Numbered from the stretch's first letter, positions 1-7,708 are shown. The stretch is DNA of 10,303 nucleotides from SURF-24 sp964537965 (GCA_964537965.1 CAZIDB010000174.1:1-10303), one strand, 5' to 3'. The notes: generated from the sequence alone by a model not told the origin. A program made the numbers and translations.

Positions 1-1
1 A

Positions 2-2392
2 TTGTTTACTGTTTCAAACATACTTAGCCTTACTGTTGGTTTATGTATCTCAATGATTGTTTTTCTATGGATACTCTATCAGTTCAGTTTTAATACTTAC
101 ATTGATAATGCCGACAACATTTACAGACTTGTTCGGTTTGACATAGAGGGTAGCACTATATTTCCTCTGAATCTATCCGGAATGTTAAAGGATAACTTTC
201 CTGAAATAAATAAGTCGGCAAATTTTTATCGTGGTAGCATACAAAATATACAAACAAGTAAAGGGAAAGGAATACAGGAAGATGGATGCACAGTGAACGT
301 TGATTTCTTTGATGTCTTTTCCTTAAAGTTTGTTTCAGGAAATACCAAAAGCTGTTTCCAACAGATCAACTCAGTTGTTATAACAGAATCTTTAGCAAAA
401 AAATTATACAAAGGAAAAACAGCTTTAGGAAATACAATCTTCTCACAGGATAATTCTGATGACAAAAAATTAACCGGCTGGATAATTACGGGCATAATTA
501 AGAATCCGCCTCGAAATTCTGATATCAAAAGTTTCAATCTGTTTTTTAATTCCCGATTAGATGAAGAAAAAGAAATCTCATATCTTAGTAAAAAGGAGAA
601 CTGGCATCAAAGACTTTCGAACACTTATTGTTCAGAAGTATACCTCATGCTTAAAAATAATACTGATAAAAAAGAGTTTGTGAATAAAATAAGCAGCTTT
701 ATTAGAAGTCACATTTATAATAGTATGCACCCAAAAACATTTTATACACTTCAAGAACTTTCCGATTTCCATTTATATTCATCAGCATCAGGTATCAATA
801 CTTTTCTAACCGGCGTATTCCCTGAAGAAATTAAGTATATCTATATTTTCGGAGGAATAGCAGTTTTATTTCTTTTCGGTTCGTTCCTGAACTTCTTTGG
901 CTACATACTAATTCTTTTTACTAAAAAAATAAAGGAAGTGGGTATTAATAAATTTCTTGGTGCAAATAGTATTTCGTTATTTAAAAAGATTAGTCTTAAT
1001 TGCCTGGTAACCATCACTATTTCCCTGATGATTTCCATTCTACTATCATTTACGGTTTATAAATATACTATTAGTCTCTCACCTAATTTTCCTCCGCTTG
1101 ATGAATTATTTATTGGTTACAGAGTTTTAATTTTCTTTCTGCTGGTTTTAATTGTTTCTCTTGTTCCGGCTTTTTATATAACATCTGTAATCTCCAAAGT
1201 TAAAGCAGCGGATATACTCCAGCACAAAATTGCAAATGTTGAAATTGGAAAAAACCTGTGGTGTATATTTATTACTGGTCAAATTGCTATTCCTTCATTT
1301 TTAATTGCCTGCTCAATCGTAATTTATTATCAGCTATATTTCCTAAGAAATTATGACCCCGGTTATGATAAGCAAAATGTTTTATCTTTCTCAACTTTTA
1401 ATTTTAATTCTAACACTCCCGGAAATGCCTTTGAAGAAGCAACAAGATATGCCAGAATTATTCAGGCTGAACTTTCTTCTCAAAATTCTGTAGTTAGTGT
1501 TACCAGAGCAAATAACCTTCCCGTTTATACAGGAACGTCTTATATGACAGGAATATTTAATAATGGTAAGGTAGAATTTGTAAATCAATGGGATATTGAT
1601 AAGGAATTTTTTAAAACATGGGGGATCCCTTTGTTGAGAAAAGCAGATTTTGAAAATCTAAAGGGAAATTTTAATTATGCTTTTCTTTCTGAACGAACCG
1701 CAAAACATTTTGGAATTGATTATAAAAATAAGTCGTTGCCTTTTCAATGGAACGATTATGTAATAATTGGAATTACTAATGATATTCATATTGGAACATT
1801 CAAAGAGAAAAACCTTAATATAATTTTTCATTATTATAAGGATGTTAAATCTGACTATACCCCTTGTCTGGCAGTTAAATATAAAAATGGAATGGAAAAA
1901 GAAGTAATAGATTTTATTAACTACCAATGGAAAAAACTAACCGGATCATCTTCCTCCATTTCATATAATGATCCTGACTCAATACAACAGTTTTCCAGGG
2001 AAGAACTTGCTCTTAAAGTGTTGGGCTTATTTGCCTTTATAACTTTTTATATGGCTCTCATAAGTATTTTCTCAACTATCTCTTTCAACATAAAAAATAA
2101 AACTAAAGAAATAGGCATCAGAAAAATTCTCGGAGCTTCAACAAAGTCAATTCTACTCCTGATTACAAAAGAAATATTTCTACTTGTACTTGTAGCGGGA
2201 ATAATTATTTCTCCCTTTGTTTTTATCGTTATGAATAAATGGTTGGAAGATTTTTCTTACCGGGTTAACATAAACTGGTGGGTGTTTGCCCTAACAAGCG
2301 GAATTGCTTTAGTGATTTCATTAGCTACTGTTCTCTTCCAGGCAATAAAAGCTGCAGCTGCTAATCCCGTGGAGAGTTTGAAGTATGAATAG
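2..2392 (+). CDS. MacB/FtsX-type ABC transporter permease, 5' end outside the window
   Basis: This is an inner-membrane permease subunit of the MacB_PCD/FtsX superfamily in the duplicated 8-TM form. These proteins work with a separate ATPase, and often with periplasmic partners, in export or mechanotransmission. About 796 residues are visible. TM1 is at about 5-29, the first extracytoplasmic domain about 30-275, TM2-4 about 278-395, TM5 about 420-445, the second periplasmic domain about 450-665, and TM6-8 about 675-783. The cytoplasmic coupling motif appears twice: a divergent KEVGINKFLGAN at 311-322 and a canonical KEIGIRKILGAS at 702-713. The C-terminus NPVESLKYE is typical. Aligned with the next gene, FTVSNILSLTVG matches its residues 19-30, so about 17 N-terminal residues lie upstream. 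The TTG at position 2 is not the real start. It is more AT-rich and more divergent than its neighbour. The substrate is unknown. Confidence 0.9.
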   Translation: MFTVSNILSLTVGLCISMIVFLWILYQFSFNTYIDNADNIYRLVRFDIEGSTIFPLNLSGMLKDNFPEINKSANFYRGSIQNIQTSKGKGIQEDGCTVNVDFFDVFSLKFVSGNTKSCFQQINSVVITESLAKKLYKGKTALGNTIFSQDNSDDKKLTGWIITGIIKNPPRNSDIKSFNLFFNSRLDEEKEISYLSKKENWHQRLSNTYCSEVYLMLKNNTDKKEFVNKISSFIRSHIYNSMHPKTFYTLQELSDFHLYSSASGINTFLTGVFPEEIKYIYIFGGIAVLFLFGSFLNFFGYILILFTKKIKEVGINKFLGANSISLFKKISLNCLVTITISLMISILLSFTVYKYTISLSPNFPPLDELFIGYRVLIFFLLVLIVSLVPAFYITSVISKVKAADILQHKIANVEIGKNLWCIFITGQIAIPSFLIACSIVIYYQLYFLRNYDPGYDKQNVLSFSTFNFNSNTPGNAFEEATRYARIIQAELSSQNSVVSVTRANNLPVYTGTSYMTGIFNNGKVEFVNQWDIDKEFFKTWGIPLLRKADFENLKGNFNYAFLSERTAKHFGIDYKNKSLPFQWNDYVIIGITNDIHIGTFKEKNLNIIFHYYKDVKSDYTPCLAVKYKNGMEKEVIDFINYQWKKLTGSSSSISYNDPDSIQQFSREELALKVLGLFAFITFYMALISIFSTISFNIKNKTKEIGIRKILGASTKSILLLITKEIFLLVLVAGIIISPFVFIVMNKWLEDFSYRVNINWWVFALTSGIALVISLATVLFQAIKAAAANPVESLKYE

Positions 2393-2404
2393 GCCTAACC
2401 CTTA

Positions 2405-2435
2405 CCCTTCCCAAAGGGAAGGGCTGATTTATTTT
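2405..2435 (+). terminator. Hairpin terminator after the first permease gene
   Basis: A perfect 8-bp stem, CCCTTCCC (2405-2412) and GGGAAGGG (2416-2423), closes an AAA loop 12 bases after the TAG stop. It is followed by CTGATTTATTTTATTAT, a T-rich but interrupted tract. This fits an intrinsic terminator for the upstream permease and implies that the next gene can be transcribed separately. The symmetrical stem could also be a copy of a short genomic palindrome. Confidence 0.6.
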
Positions 2436-2570
2436 ATTATAAATCCTGAATTAGAATTCCATCTGGCATCAGGAATCTGATAGCAAGATTATCTTATCAA
2501 GCATCGGCACGCTATCTAAATTCAGATATTGATCTTAGTAACTCTTTAATACAAACATTCAGCATACATA
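2436..2570 (+). other. Intergenic leader between the two permease genes, with short inverted repeats
   Basis: There is no gene here that I can defend. Short inverted repeats are visible: TCCTGA (2444-2449) with TCAGGA (2469-2474), ATTCC (2456-2460) with GGAAT (2472-2476), and GATAGC (2479-2484) with GCTATC (2511-2516). They overlap, so they could form alternative RNA folds in a 5' leader of the next gene. I see no convincing -35/-10 pair. TTGATC at 2529-2534 has no good -10 at the proper spacing. Confidence 0.3.
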
Positions 2571-2610
2571 GGAGAGGTAAATGAAATTTAAGTGGAGAAA
2601 ATATGTTTAA
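2571..2610 (+). promoter_or_regulatory. Strong ribosome site plus a possible 9-codon leader ORF overlapping the permease start
   Basis: GGAGAGG at 2571-2577 is the best Shine-Dalgarno sequence in this part of the window. It sits just before ATG 2581, which opens a nine-codon frame (MKFKWRKYV) ending at TAA 2608-2610. The permease ATG at 2603-2605 lies inside that frame in another register, with its own GGAG at 2594-2597. The strong site cannot serve an N-terminally extended permease, because an in-frame TGA lies at 2582-2584. Translation of the short frame could feed ribosomes to the permease start or gate access to it. This is inference; the frame may be fortuitous. Confidence 0.35.
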
Positions 2611-5014
2611 AAACTATTTTAAAATTGCACTAAGAAAAATTCTAAAGACAAAAATATTTTCTATCATCAGTATTTTAGGATTAACAATAGGCATTACAGC
2701 ATGCCTTCTTATCCTGCATTATGTTACGTTTGAAAAAAGTTATGATAAGTTTCATCCTGATTATGAAAGGATTTACCGTTTACGTTATGAACGGACGGAT
2801 GAATTGGGCGATGCTGTACGGTTTGCTTCCTGCTGCCCGCCTGCTGCCGCACGAATCCGTGAGAATTATCCCGAGGTAAAAAAAATTGCTCGTCTCTTTC
2901 GGGCTCAGGCTTCGGTATCTTACGGCGAAAGAAAATTCTTTGAAGAAAAAATATTCTATGCCGAACCGGAATTCTTCAGCATATTAAGATTCAGGTTTAT
3001 ACAGGGCAATCCATTAATTGATTTGCAAAAACCCGGCAACGCATTTATTTCCAAATCAACTTCTAAGAAATACTTTGGAAATGAATATCCAATTGGAAAA
3101 ACAATTAGCATAGATAAAAAAGATGATTACCAGATTGTCGGCATATTTGAAGATGTTCCTGAGAATTCTCACATTAAGTTTGATATAATCTTACCCTGGC
3201 AGAAGCTGGCGGTAAAGTACGGACCAGATTATACTGAGTCCTGGGGAGAAACCGGAGCTTATACTTATCTTATTTTAAAACCCGGTACAGATGCAGCATC
3301 ATTTGAAAAGAAATTACCCAGGCTTGTTGAAAAGGAATGCCCCTGGCTTAAAGAATACAAAATGATTATAGATTTAAAGATGCAGCCACTTGCAGATATT
3401 CACCTCAATTCAAATTTCATGCAGGAATATGAAGTTAACGGAAACAAAGATTCTGTTAACTTCCTTTTCATTATTGCAATCTTCATTATTGTAATGGCCT
3501 GGGTAAATTATGTTAACCTATCTACTGCAAGATCTATTAACCGCGCTAAAGAAGTTGGCTTAAGAAAAGTTGTCGGCGCTTCAAGGAAACAATTGGTAAC
3601 TCAGTTCTTCTTTGAGATAATAGTTATTAACCTGATTGCTATTCTACTCGCAATTCTAATATTTGGTCCGGCTCTTTCTATATTTGAATCCGTCACAGCA
3701 ATAAAGAGTGACTATTCTTTTATTCTACAAAAATGGTTTTGGTCGGCAATTGCAATTATGTTTACTGCCGGAGTTTTATTGTCGGGATTTTACCCGGCAC
3801 TTGTATTATCGTCTTATCAACCCGCAAAAGTTTTAAAGGGAAAGTTAGGCAACGAAGGCAAAGGAATAACATTAAGAAAAGGATTGGTTGTTTTTCAGTT
3901 TGCAATGGCTATTGGTTTAATTGCCTGCACATTTACTGTTTATGAACAGGTAAAATTCTTACGCTCGCAAAGTCTTGGTTTCGATGTTGAACAAACATTG
4001 GTAACAAAAGCTCCGCGTGTACGCGATGAATCATACGGAGATAAATTTACTTTATTCAAAGAAGCAATCCTGAGCTATCCGGGTATTACAAATGCCTGTC
4101 ACGTTACAGAAGTACCGGGCAGACAATTGCTGTGGGATGCGGGCGCAATCTACAAAGTTGGAGATGACATTTCCAAAGGTAAAAACTATCAAATCATGGG
4201 CGTTGATTATGACTTCCTTAGTTTCTTTAATATTAAACTGGTTGCCGGAAGAAACTTTTCAAGAGAATTTGGTACGGATAAAGAATCCCTGTTGCTGAAT
4301 GAAACCGCTGTTAAATGGATGGGATTTAAAGACGCTAAAAGTGCAGTTGGTCAGAAAGTAAATTATTGGGATGAAATATTTACAATTGTTGGTGTTATAA
4401 AAGATTATCATCAGCAGTCACCAAAGGCAGCATTTGAACCAACACTTTATCGTTTTATGCCAACCGGCAGAGATGTAAGAGGTCATTTTGCAATAAGACT
4501 AAATACACAAAACATAAATCAGTCAATTGAGTTTGTACAGAAAAAGTACGTGGAATTTTTCCCGGGAAATCCTTTCGATTACTTTTTCCTTAATGATTAT
4601 TTCTCTCAGCAATACAAATCTGATGAACTGCTTGGAAAAGTATTTACAATCTTTGCGTTGCTTGCTGTTATTATTACAGCGCTTGGCATTTTCGGATTAT
4701 CATCATTCAGCGCTGCCCAGCGTACAAAGGAAATAGGTATAAGAAAGGTATTGGGAGCAAGTATTCAGAACGTAACTTACTTGTTGGTAAAAAACTTTCT
4801 GTACTTAATTGTAATATCATTCATCATCATTTTCCCAATTCTGTTATACGGAATAAACTACTGGCTGAATAGTTTTGCAAACAGAATGTCTTTAAACATC
4901 TGGATTTTTATTATTCCCTTGTTCCTCGTGACATTTATTACCTTACTTACAGTAAGTTTCCTGGCAATTAAGGCAGCAACAGCAAATCCCGTGGAAGCAA
5001 TTAAGTATGAATAA
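2603..5014 (+). CDS. MacB/FtsX-type ABC transporter permease (8-TM duplicated form)
   Basis: This is a complete 803-residue inner-membrane permease and a tandem paralog of the preceding gene. The start MFKNYFKIALRK is the usual amphipathic N-terminus of the family, and GGAG lies 5 bases before the ATG. TM1 is at about 19-42, the first MacB_PCD-like extracytoplasmic domain about 45-282, TM2-4 about 285-405, TM5 about 425-448, the second periplasmic domain about 450-675, and TM6-8 about 678-790. Both coupling motifs are well kept: KEVGLRKVVGAS (316-327) and KEIGIRKVLGAS (709-720). It ends NPVEAIKYE. The family couples ATP hydrolysis by a MacB/LolD-like ATPase to conformational change of the periplasmic domains. 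That ATPase is not in the window, so the cargo cannot be assigned. It is less AT-rich and closer to the family consensus than the first copy. Confidence 0.93.
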   Translation: MFKNYFKIALRKILKTKIFSIISILGLTIGITACLLILHYVTFEKSYDKFHPDYERIYRLRYERTDELGDAVRFASCCPPAAARIRENYPEVKKIARLFRAQASVSYGERKFFEEKIFYAEPEFFSILRFRFIQGNPLIDLQKPGNAFISKSTSKKYFGNEYPIGKTISIDKKDDYQIVGIFEDVPENSHIKFDIILPWQKLAVKYGPDYTESWGETGAYTYLILKPGTDAASFEKKLPRLVEKECPWLKEYKMIIDLKMQPLADIHLNSNFMQEYEVNGNKDSVNFLFIIAIFIIVMAWVNYVNLSTARSINRAKEVGLRKVVGASRKQLVTQFFFEIIVINLIAILLAILIFGPALSIFESVTAIKSDYSFILQKWFWSAIAIMFTAGVLLSGFYPALVLSSYQPAKVLKGKLGNEGKGITLRKGLVVFQFAMAIGLIACTFTVYEQVKFLRSQSLGFDVEQTLVTKAPRVRDESYGDKFTLFKEAILSYPGITNACHVTEVPGRQLLWDAGAIYKVGDDISKGKNYQIMGVDYDFLSFFNIKLVAGRNFSREFGTDKESLLLNETAVKWMGFKDAKSAVGQKVNYWDEIFTIVGVIKDYHQQSPKAAFEPTLYRFMPTGRDVRGHFAIRLNTQNINQSIEFVQKKYVEFFPGNPFDYFFLNDYFSQQYKSDELLGKVFTIFALLAVIITALGIFGLSSFSAAQRTKEIGIRKVLGASIQNVTYLLVKNFLYLIVISFIIIFPILLYGINYWLNSFANRMSLNIWIFIIPLFLVTFITLLTVSFLAIKAATANPVEAIKYE

Positions 5015-5067
5015 TTTTTTATACGGAGATTAAACAGGAATTAATTCTTATAACAATAGGATCTGCA

Positions 5068-5343
5068 ATGAAAGATGTTAATATACCTCTACCTGATTTT
5101 CTGGAACAACAAATAGCAGAAATAGAAGTTAAAATAAACGGGAAAAAACGGCAGTATAATTTTCGTGTAGAATCTTTCAGATGGGAACCGGATAATAAAA
5201 TTTTATCCGTTGAAGAAAAGATTAAACTGCTTCAGCAGAGTTTAAATAATTATGATAAACCCTGGCAGTTAATTCAAATATTCAAGCCCGGAGAAGATTC
5301 GAAATTTATCCAAGTGCTGTTTAGACAGAAAGGTCCTTTCTAA
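5068..5343 (+). CDS. Small conserved-looking protein of unknown function (91 residues)
   Basis: I do not recognise this family. The 91-residue product begins MKDVNIPLPDFLEQQIAEIEV and ends VLFRQKGPF. It is soluble, charged and of mixed alpha/beta character, with no signal peptide or membrane segment. Residues about 47-62 (SVEEKIKLLQQSLNNY) look helical, and the end (KFIQVLFRQK) looks like a beta strand. The composition is that of a real protein and not of a shadow frame. An AGG at 5058-5060 stands 7 bases before the ATG. It lies 53 bp after the permease stop on the same strand, with no strong terminator between, so it may be co-transcribed. No function can be given from sequence alone. Confidence 0.65.
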   Translation: MKDVNIPLPDFLEQQIAEIEVKINGKKRQYNFRVESFRWEPDNKILSVEEKIKLLQQSLNNYDKPWQLIQIFKPGEDSKFIQVLFRQKGPF

Positions 5344-5398
5344 TATTTAAAACCTATGCACAGAATATTTCCTTTACAGGAATCCTGGAAAATGCAAG

Positions 5399-5716
5399 AT
5401 GTTACCAAACATAAACAAAGGCGAAGCAACTTCGGTTCGAGTTGAAATAAAAAGCGCTTATGCCGATACAGATTTTGTTTCAATGACATTCGGTGCGGAT
5501 AAGAAAGGTCTTTACAGAACAAAGAGAATTTTTACACTGGTTTCCCAGACGTTTGACGGACAGTTTTATACAAGAGTATATGAACAGTCATTTGTAACAC
5601 ATAATTGGGTTGGACATTTCCATACAATAATAACAGCTATGCCTAAGCAGGTTGTTGTTGATAACTCAACTGCCGTAGAATGTTCTACCTGGGGTATGCC
5701 TTACTTTGTACGTTGA
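5399..5716 (+). CDS. Hypothetical protein, probably the 3' part of a broken exported-protein gene
   Basis: The 105-codon frame is rich in beta-strand-like segments (TSVRVEIKSAYADTDFVSM, then FTLVSQTFDGQFYTRVYEQSF, then TIITAMPKQVVVDNS) and ends GMPYFVR. I do not recognise the family. The start is doubtful. There is only a weak GGA 9 bases before the ATG, and the preceding 50 bases in another frame (5346-5414) read like coding sequence, TYAQNISFTGILENARCYQT, before a stop. Joining the two frames needs one lost base near 5410-5420 and gives a continuous mature-domain-like start. No signal peptide precedes it; the stop of the 91-residue gene is immediately upstream. I read it as a 5'-truncated, frameshifted remnant of a secreted protein. 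A real short protein starting at 5399 remains possible. Confidence 0.45.
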   Translation: MLPNINKGEATSVRVEIKSAYADTDFVSMTFGADKKGLYRTKRIFTLVSQTFDGQFYTRVYEQSFVTHNWVGHFHTIITAMPKQVVVDNSTAVECSTWGMPYFVR

Positions 5717-5746
5717 CATCTTTAAGAAAGAAATTAAATTAATTAT

Positions 5747-5751
5747 GGAGG
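5747..5751 (+). promoter_or_regulatory. Strong Shine-Dalgarno site of the truncated secreted-protein gene
   Basis: GGAGG stands 5 bases before ATG 5757. It is one of the best ribosome sites in the window, and it shows that the 40-codon frame downstream began as a real gene. A TTGACA at 5713-5718 lies upstream, but a start of transcription from it would fall on this site. Confidence 0.6.
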
Positions 5752-5756
5752 AATAA

Positions 5757-5879
5757 ATGAAAACATCTAACTCTCTGTTTATAGTTATTTTTCTACTGTT
5801 AAGCAGTATTCTGTATTCACAACCTGAGGCGCCGACCGGCTTAAAGGCTGAAGTAAAAAGCTTGAATAAAAACTTTTAA
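5757..5879 (+). pseudogene. 5' fragment of a secreted fibronectin type III protein gene: signal peptide plus the first FN3 strand
   Basis: The 40-codon frame has a clean signal peptide: charged start MKTSNS, hydrophobic core LFIVIFLLLSSIL, and cleavage near YSQ (20-22). The mature start PEAPTGLKAEVKS is the classic opening of a fibronectin type III domain (a proline-rich A strand followed by a second strand). Translation then stops at LNKNF, before the conserved tryptophan of the domain. FN3 domains are about 90 residues and the proteins carrying them are usually hundreds long, so this is a truncated gene. I could not find the continuation in any frame of the next 170 bases, so a deletion is more likely than a single frameshift. 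A short secreted peptide cannot be excluded, but the abrupt end inside a domain argues against it. Confidence 0.6.
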
Positions 5880-5995
5880 CATCTTCCCTTTTTAATCAGA
5901 TAAAAAAATTTTAATTGCCGGTTTCAGCACGATACAATATTCCATCCTACAGATATCCGCCATTATACTTCCCAGGTTATGCAGCGTAACATATT
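5880..5995 (+). other. Non-coding spacer after the truncated FN3 gene
   Basis: I see no gene, repeat or terminator hairpin in this stretch. A frame without a start codon runs across it (from 5899, ending near 6015), but it has no recognisable protein features. It may be debris from the loss of the FN3 gene. Confidence 0.35.
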
Positions 5996-6024
5996 TTGAT
6001 TATTTTTCAAACTGAGATTATAGT
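5996..6024 (+). promoter_or_regulatory. Sigma-70-like promoter for the START-domain gene
   Basis: TTGATT (5996-6001) and TATAGT (6019-6024) are separated by exactly 17 bases. The -10 box matches TATAAT at five of six positions and the -35 box matches TTGACA at four. Transcription would begin near 6031, about 20 bases before ATG 6051. It is the best promoter-like pair I found, and it suggests the START gene is transcribed on its own. Confidence 0.45.
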
Positions 6025-6050
6025 TAAGTTTTCTTAAAACAGTTGCCGGA

Positions 6051-6674
6051 ATGTCTTTATATTCTTCATTAAATATAATTATGAATCTTATTCTTTCCCT
6101 GTCTTTAGTCTCAATGCAGGGAAAGTGGGAAAAGAAAACAGTTACAGATGACGGGATTGTAATTTATACCAGAGAATATCCGGGGACAAATGTAAGAGAA
6201 ATAAAAGCTGTCTGTAAGATAAAAGCTTCACCCCAAAAAGTATTTAATGTGGTCTTAGACAGGAATACATTCAGCGATTTAAATAAATATCTTGTTGAGT
6301 ATAAAAGAATCAAAACGGGAAAAGAGAATGTCTGGTATGTATATCAAAGAGTATCTATACCATTGGTAAAGGACAGAGATTATACGCACCGGTATGAAGC
6401 CACAAGAGATACTATAAAGAATAAATATTTCCTTGCCTGGCAGATAGATAACAGGAATGGTCCGTCTCCTATTGAAGATGTTATCAGAATAGAACTATCC
6501 AGGGGCAGTTTAACTATCAGTCCTGATAAAAATGGAAATCAGTCACTCTTTATTTATCAGATGTTGTTTGATCCGGGCGGTTCAATTCCCAAATGGATAG
6601 TTAATCTAGCAAACAGGTATACACTTCCAAAAGTATTAAGAACAATACGGGAAAAAAGCCTTAACCAGCATTAG
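6051..6674 (+). CDS. START-domain (StAR-related lipid-transfer fold) protein, probably exported
   Basis: The 207-residue protein is a single START/Bet v1-like helix-grip domain that binds a hydrophobic ligand, most likely a lipid. Family hallmarks are visible: GKWEKKTVTDDGIVIYTRE at the start of the domain (24-42), VREIKAVCKIKASPQKVFNVVLD (48-70), the VWYVYQRVSIPLVKDRDY block (94-111) and the C-terminal helix IPKWIVNLANRYTLPKVLRTIRE (179-201). The hydrophobic start, MNLILSLSLV from M11, suggests an N-terminal signal sequence or anchor. It lacks positive charges, so export is not certain. ATG 6051 has GGA only one base upstream, and ATG 6081 (M11) is an alternative start. The gene has its own promoter-like pair and is convergent with the next gene, with the 3' ends overlapping by 14 bp. 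The ligand and role are unknown. Confidence 0.85.
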   Translation: MSLYSSLNIIMNLILSLSLVSMQGKWEKKTVTDDGIVIYTREYPGTNVREIKAVCKIKASPQKVFNVVLDRNTFSDLNKYLVEYKRIKTGKENVWYVYQRVSIPLVKDRDYTHRYEATRDTIKNKYFLAWQIDNRNGPSPIEDVIRIELSRGSLTISPDKNGNQSLFIYQMLFDPGGSIPKWIVNLANRYTLPKVLRTIREKSLNQH

Positions 6675-7590
6675 TAATTCCAGATGCAATCTTTTCGATA
6701 TGTCTTTCATCTGTTCCGCAGCATCCGCCAAGAATTTTAATTTTATATTTCAGGTGAAGTTCTTTAATGTGCTCTGCAAATATCTCCGGTTCTTCAGTAT
6801 CAAGTTCCGCCGCATCGTCAAGTTCTTCCGGAGTTTTACAGGAAGTGTTCGCCTGTATTCCCATCACTCTTTTATTTAACTCAGGATTTTGTTCAAGTGC
6901 TTTTATAAATACAGTCGGATGGATACAATTTACCATATAACAAACCGGATTAGGAAAAACAGTTGAATCAATTTCATTTATTACGTCATTCAATGGTGTC
7001 CCGTCTAAAATATTCCCGTTTTCCCTGATTACAAAACTCAGAATGTATGGAAGATCTGTTTTACGCATCGCTTCTGCAATTCCAATTGCTTCACTTAATG
7101 CCGGTAATGTTGATGCCTTCAGAAAATCCACACCGACCTCCGCAAGATTATTTAACTGCCAGCTATGAAATTCATATGCATCCTCTTTGCTTAAGGCTTC
7201 AGCAGGATTGTATGCATCACCCCTGCAGCTAATTAAACCGCCAATGTAAATCTTCGTTGCATATTCACCGTAACTCTTAACAATCTCATCTAAAAAAAGA
7301 AAAGCCTCTTTGTTTACATTTTTATTTATCAGACCGGCTTTTGCAATTCTCTCATTATTTGCCCGCCAGGTTGGCGTAAGAGTTATCATCGGAAGATTGT
7401 ATCTTTTACCAACCTCTATATATTGCCGGTAAATAGCCTCAAGAAGTTTCCTGCCGTTTTTATCATACAGCAATGAAGCATTCCCAAGATTTTCATCAAA
7501 CTGTATTTCATTATTCCTGCGGACTCTTTCTACAACAGAACCTTCAGTGAGAATGAAGGAATAATTATTTAGCGCTGCTTCGAAATTCAT
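6661..7590 (-). CDS. Homocysteine S-methyltransferase-family protein (MmuM/BHMT-like)
   Basis: This is a 309-residue TIM-barrel methyltransferase of the zinc-dependent homocysteine S-methyltransferase (S-methyl_trans) family, which moves a methyl group to homocysteine to give methionine. The zinc ligands are present: Cys222 in MVNCIHP, and Cys290-Cys291 in GGCCGTDERH. The barrel start is FILTEGSVVERVRR, where TEG stands in place of the usual DGG/DGA, and SFVIRENGNILDGTPL (185-200) matches the conserved middle of the family. Length is normal for the single-domain type, with no cobalamin domain, so S-methylmethionine or a betaine-like donor is more likely than methyltetrahydrofolate. The altered N-terminal motif leaves the substrate open. 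The ATG has no Shine-Dalgarno site. It is a lone gene, convergent with the START gene and divergent from the nucleotidyltransferase. Confidence 0.85.
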   Translation of the reverse strand: MNFEAALNNYSFILTEGSVVERVRRNNEIQFDENLGNASLLYDKNGRKLLEAIYRQYIEVGKRYNLPMITLTPTWRANNERIAKAGLINKNVNKEAFLFLDEIVKSYGEYATKIYIGGLISCRGDAYNPAEALSKEDAYEFHSWQLNNLAEVGVDFLKASTLPALSEAIGIAEAMRKTDLPYILSFVIRENGNILDGTPLNDVINEIDSTVFPNPVCYMVNCIHPTVFIKALEQNPELNKRVMGIQANTSCKTPEELDDAAELDTEEPEIFAEHIKELHLKYKIKILGGCCGTDERHIEKIASGITNAG

Positions 7591-7671
7591 ATATTTATAT
7601 TATTCAAATTAAACCTACTAACAAATATAAATGTTGTCATTGTATTTAATCATAAAGATAGCAGTTCAAAT

Positions 7672-7677
7672 TATAAT
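7672..7677 (+). promoter_or_regulatory. Possible -10 box of the nucleotidyltransferase gene
   Basis: A perfect TATAAT lies 31 bases before ATG 7709, inside an AT-rich divergent spacer. No good -35 box stands 16-18 bases upstream. Its place within the longer frame that opens at ATG 7631 is a further reason to prefer the start at 7709. Confidence 0.3.
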
Positions 7678-7708
7678 TTGTTATTTTTTATCCGGAATTG
7701 AGATTGAT

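Noticed and set aside
226..1927. Minus-strand open frames of 65-103 codons inside the first permease gene
   Set aside because: They are antisense shadows of a well-supported membrane protein. Their composition is not protein-like and they have no ribosome sites.
2450..2584. Open 44-codon frame without a start codon between the permeases, ending HRRGK
   Set aside because: There is no start codon and no recognised family. It overlaps several inverted repeats and ends at the TGA that closes the permease frame upstream. It could be chance or old debris.
5713..5740. Promoter TTGACA (5713-5718) with TAAATT 16 bases downstream, ahead of the truncated FN3 gene
   Set aside because: The -35 is perfect, but the implied transcription start near 5747 would fall on the ribosome site GGAGG, and the -10 matches at only four positions. 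Half of the TTGACA is the stop region of the preceding frame.
7591..7625. Minus-strand promoter TTGTTA with TAATAT for the methyltransferase gene
   Set aside because: The -10 would sit only a few bases before the ATG, leaving almost no leader. In such AT-rich sequence the match is weak evidence.
7631..7708. N-terminal extension of the nucleotidyltransferase from ATG 7631
   Set aside because: The extra 26 residues are hydrophobic and unlike the family, contain a TATAAT box in their DNA, and have no ribosome site. ATG 7709 gives the normal length.
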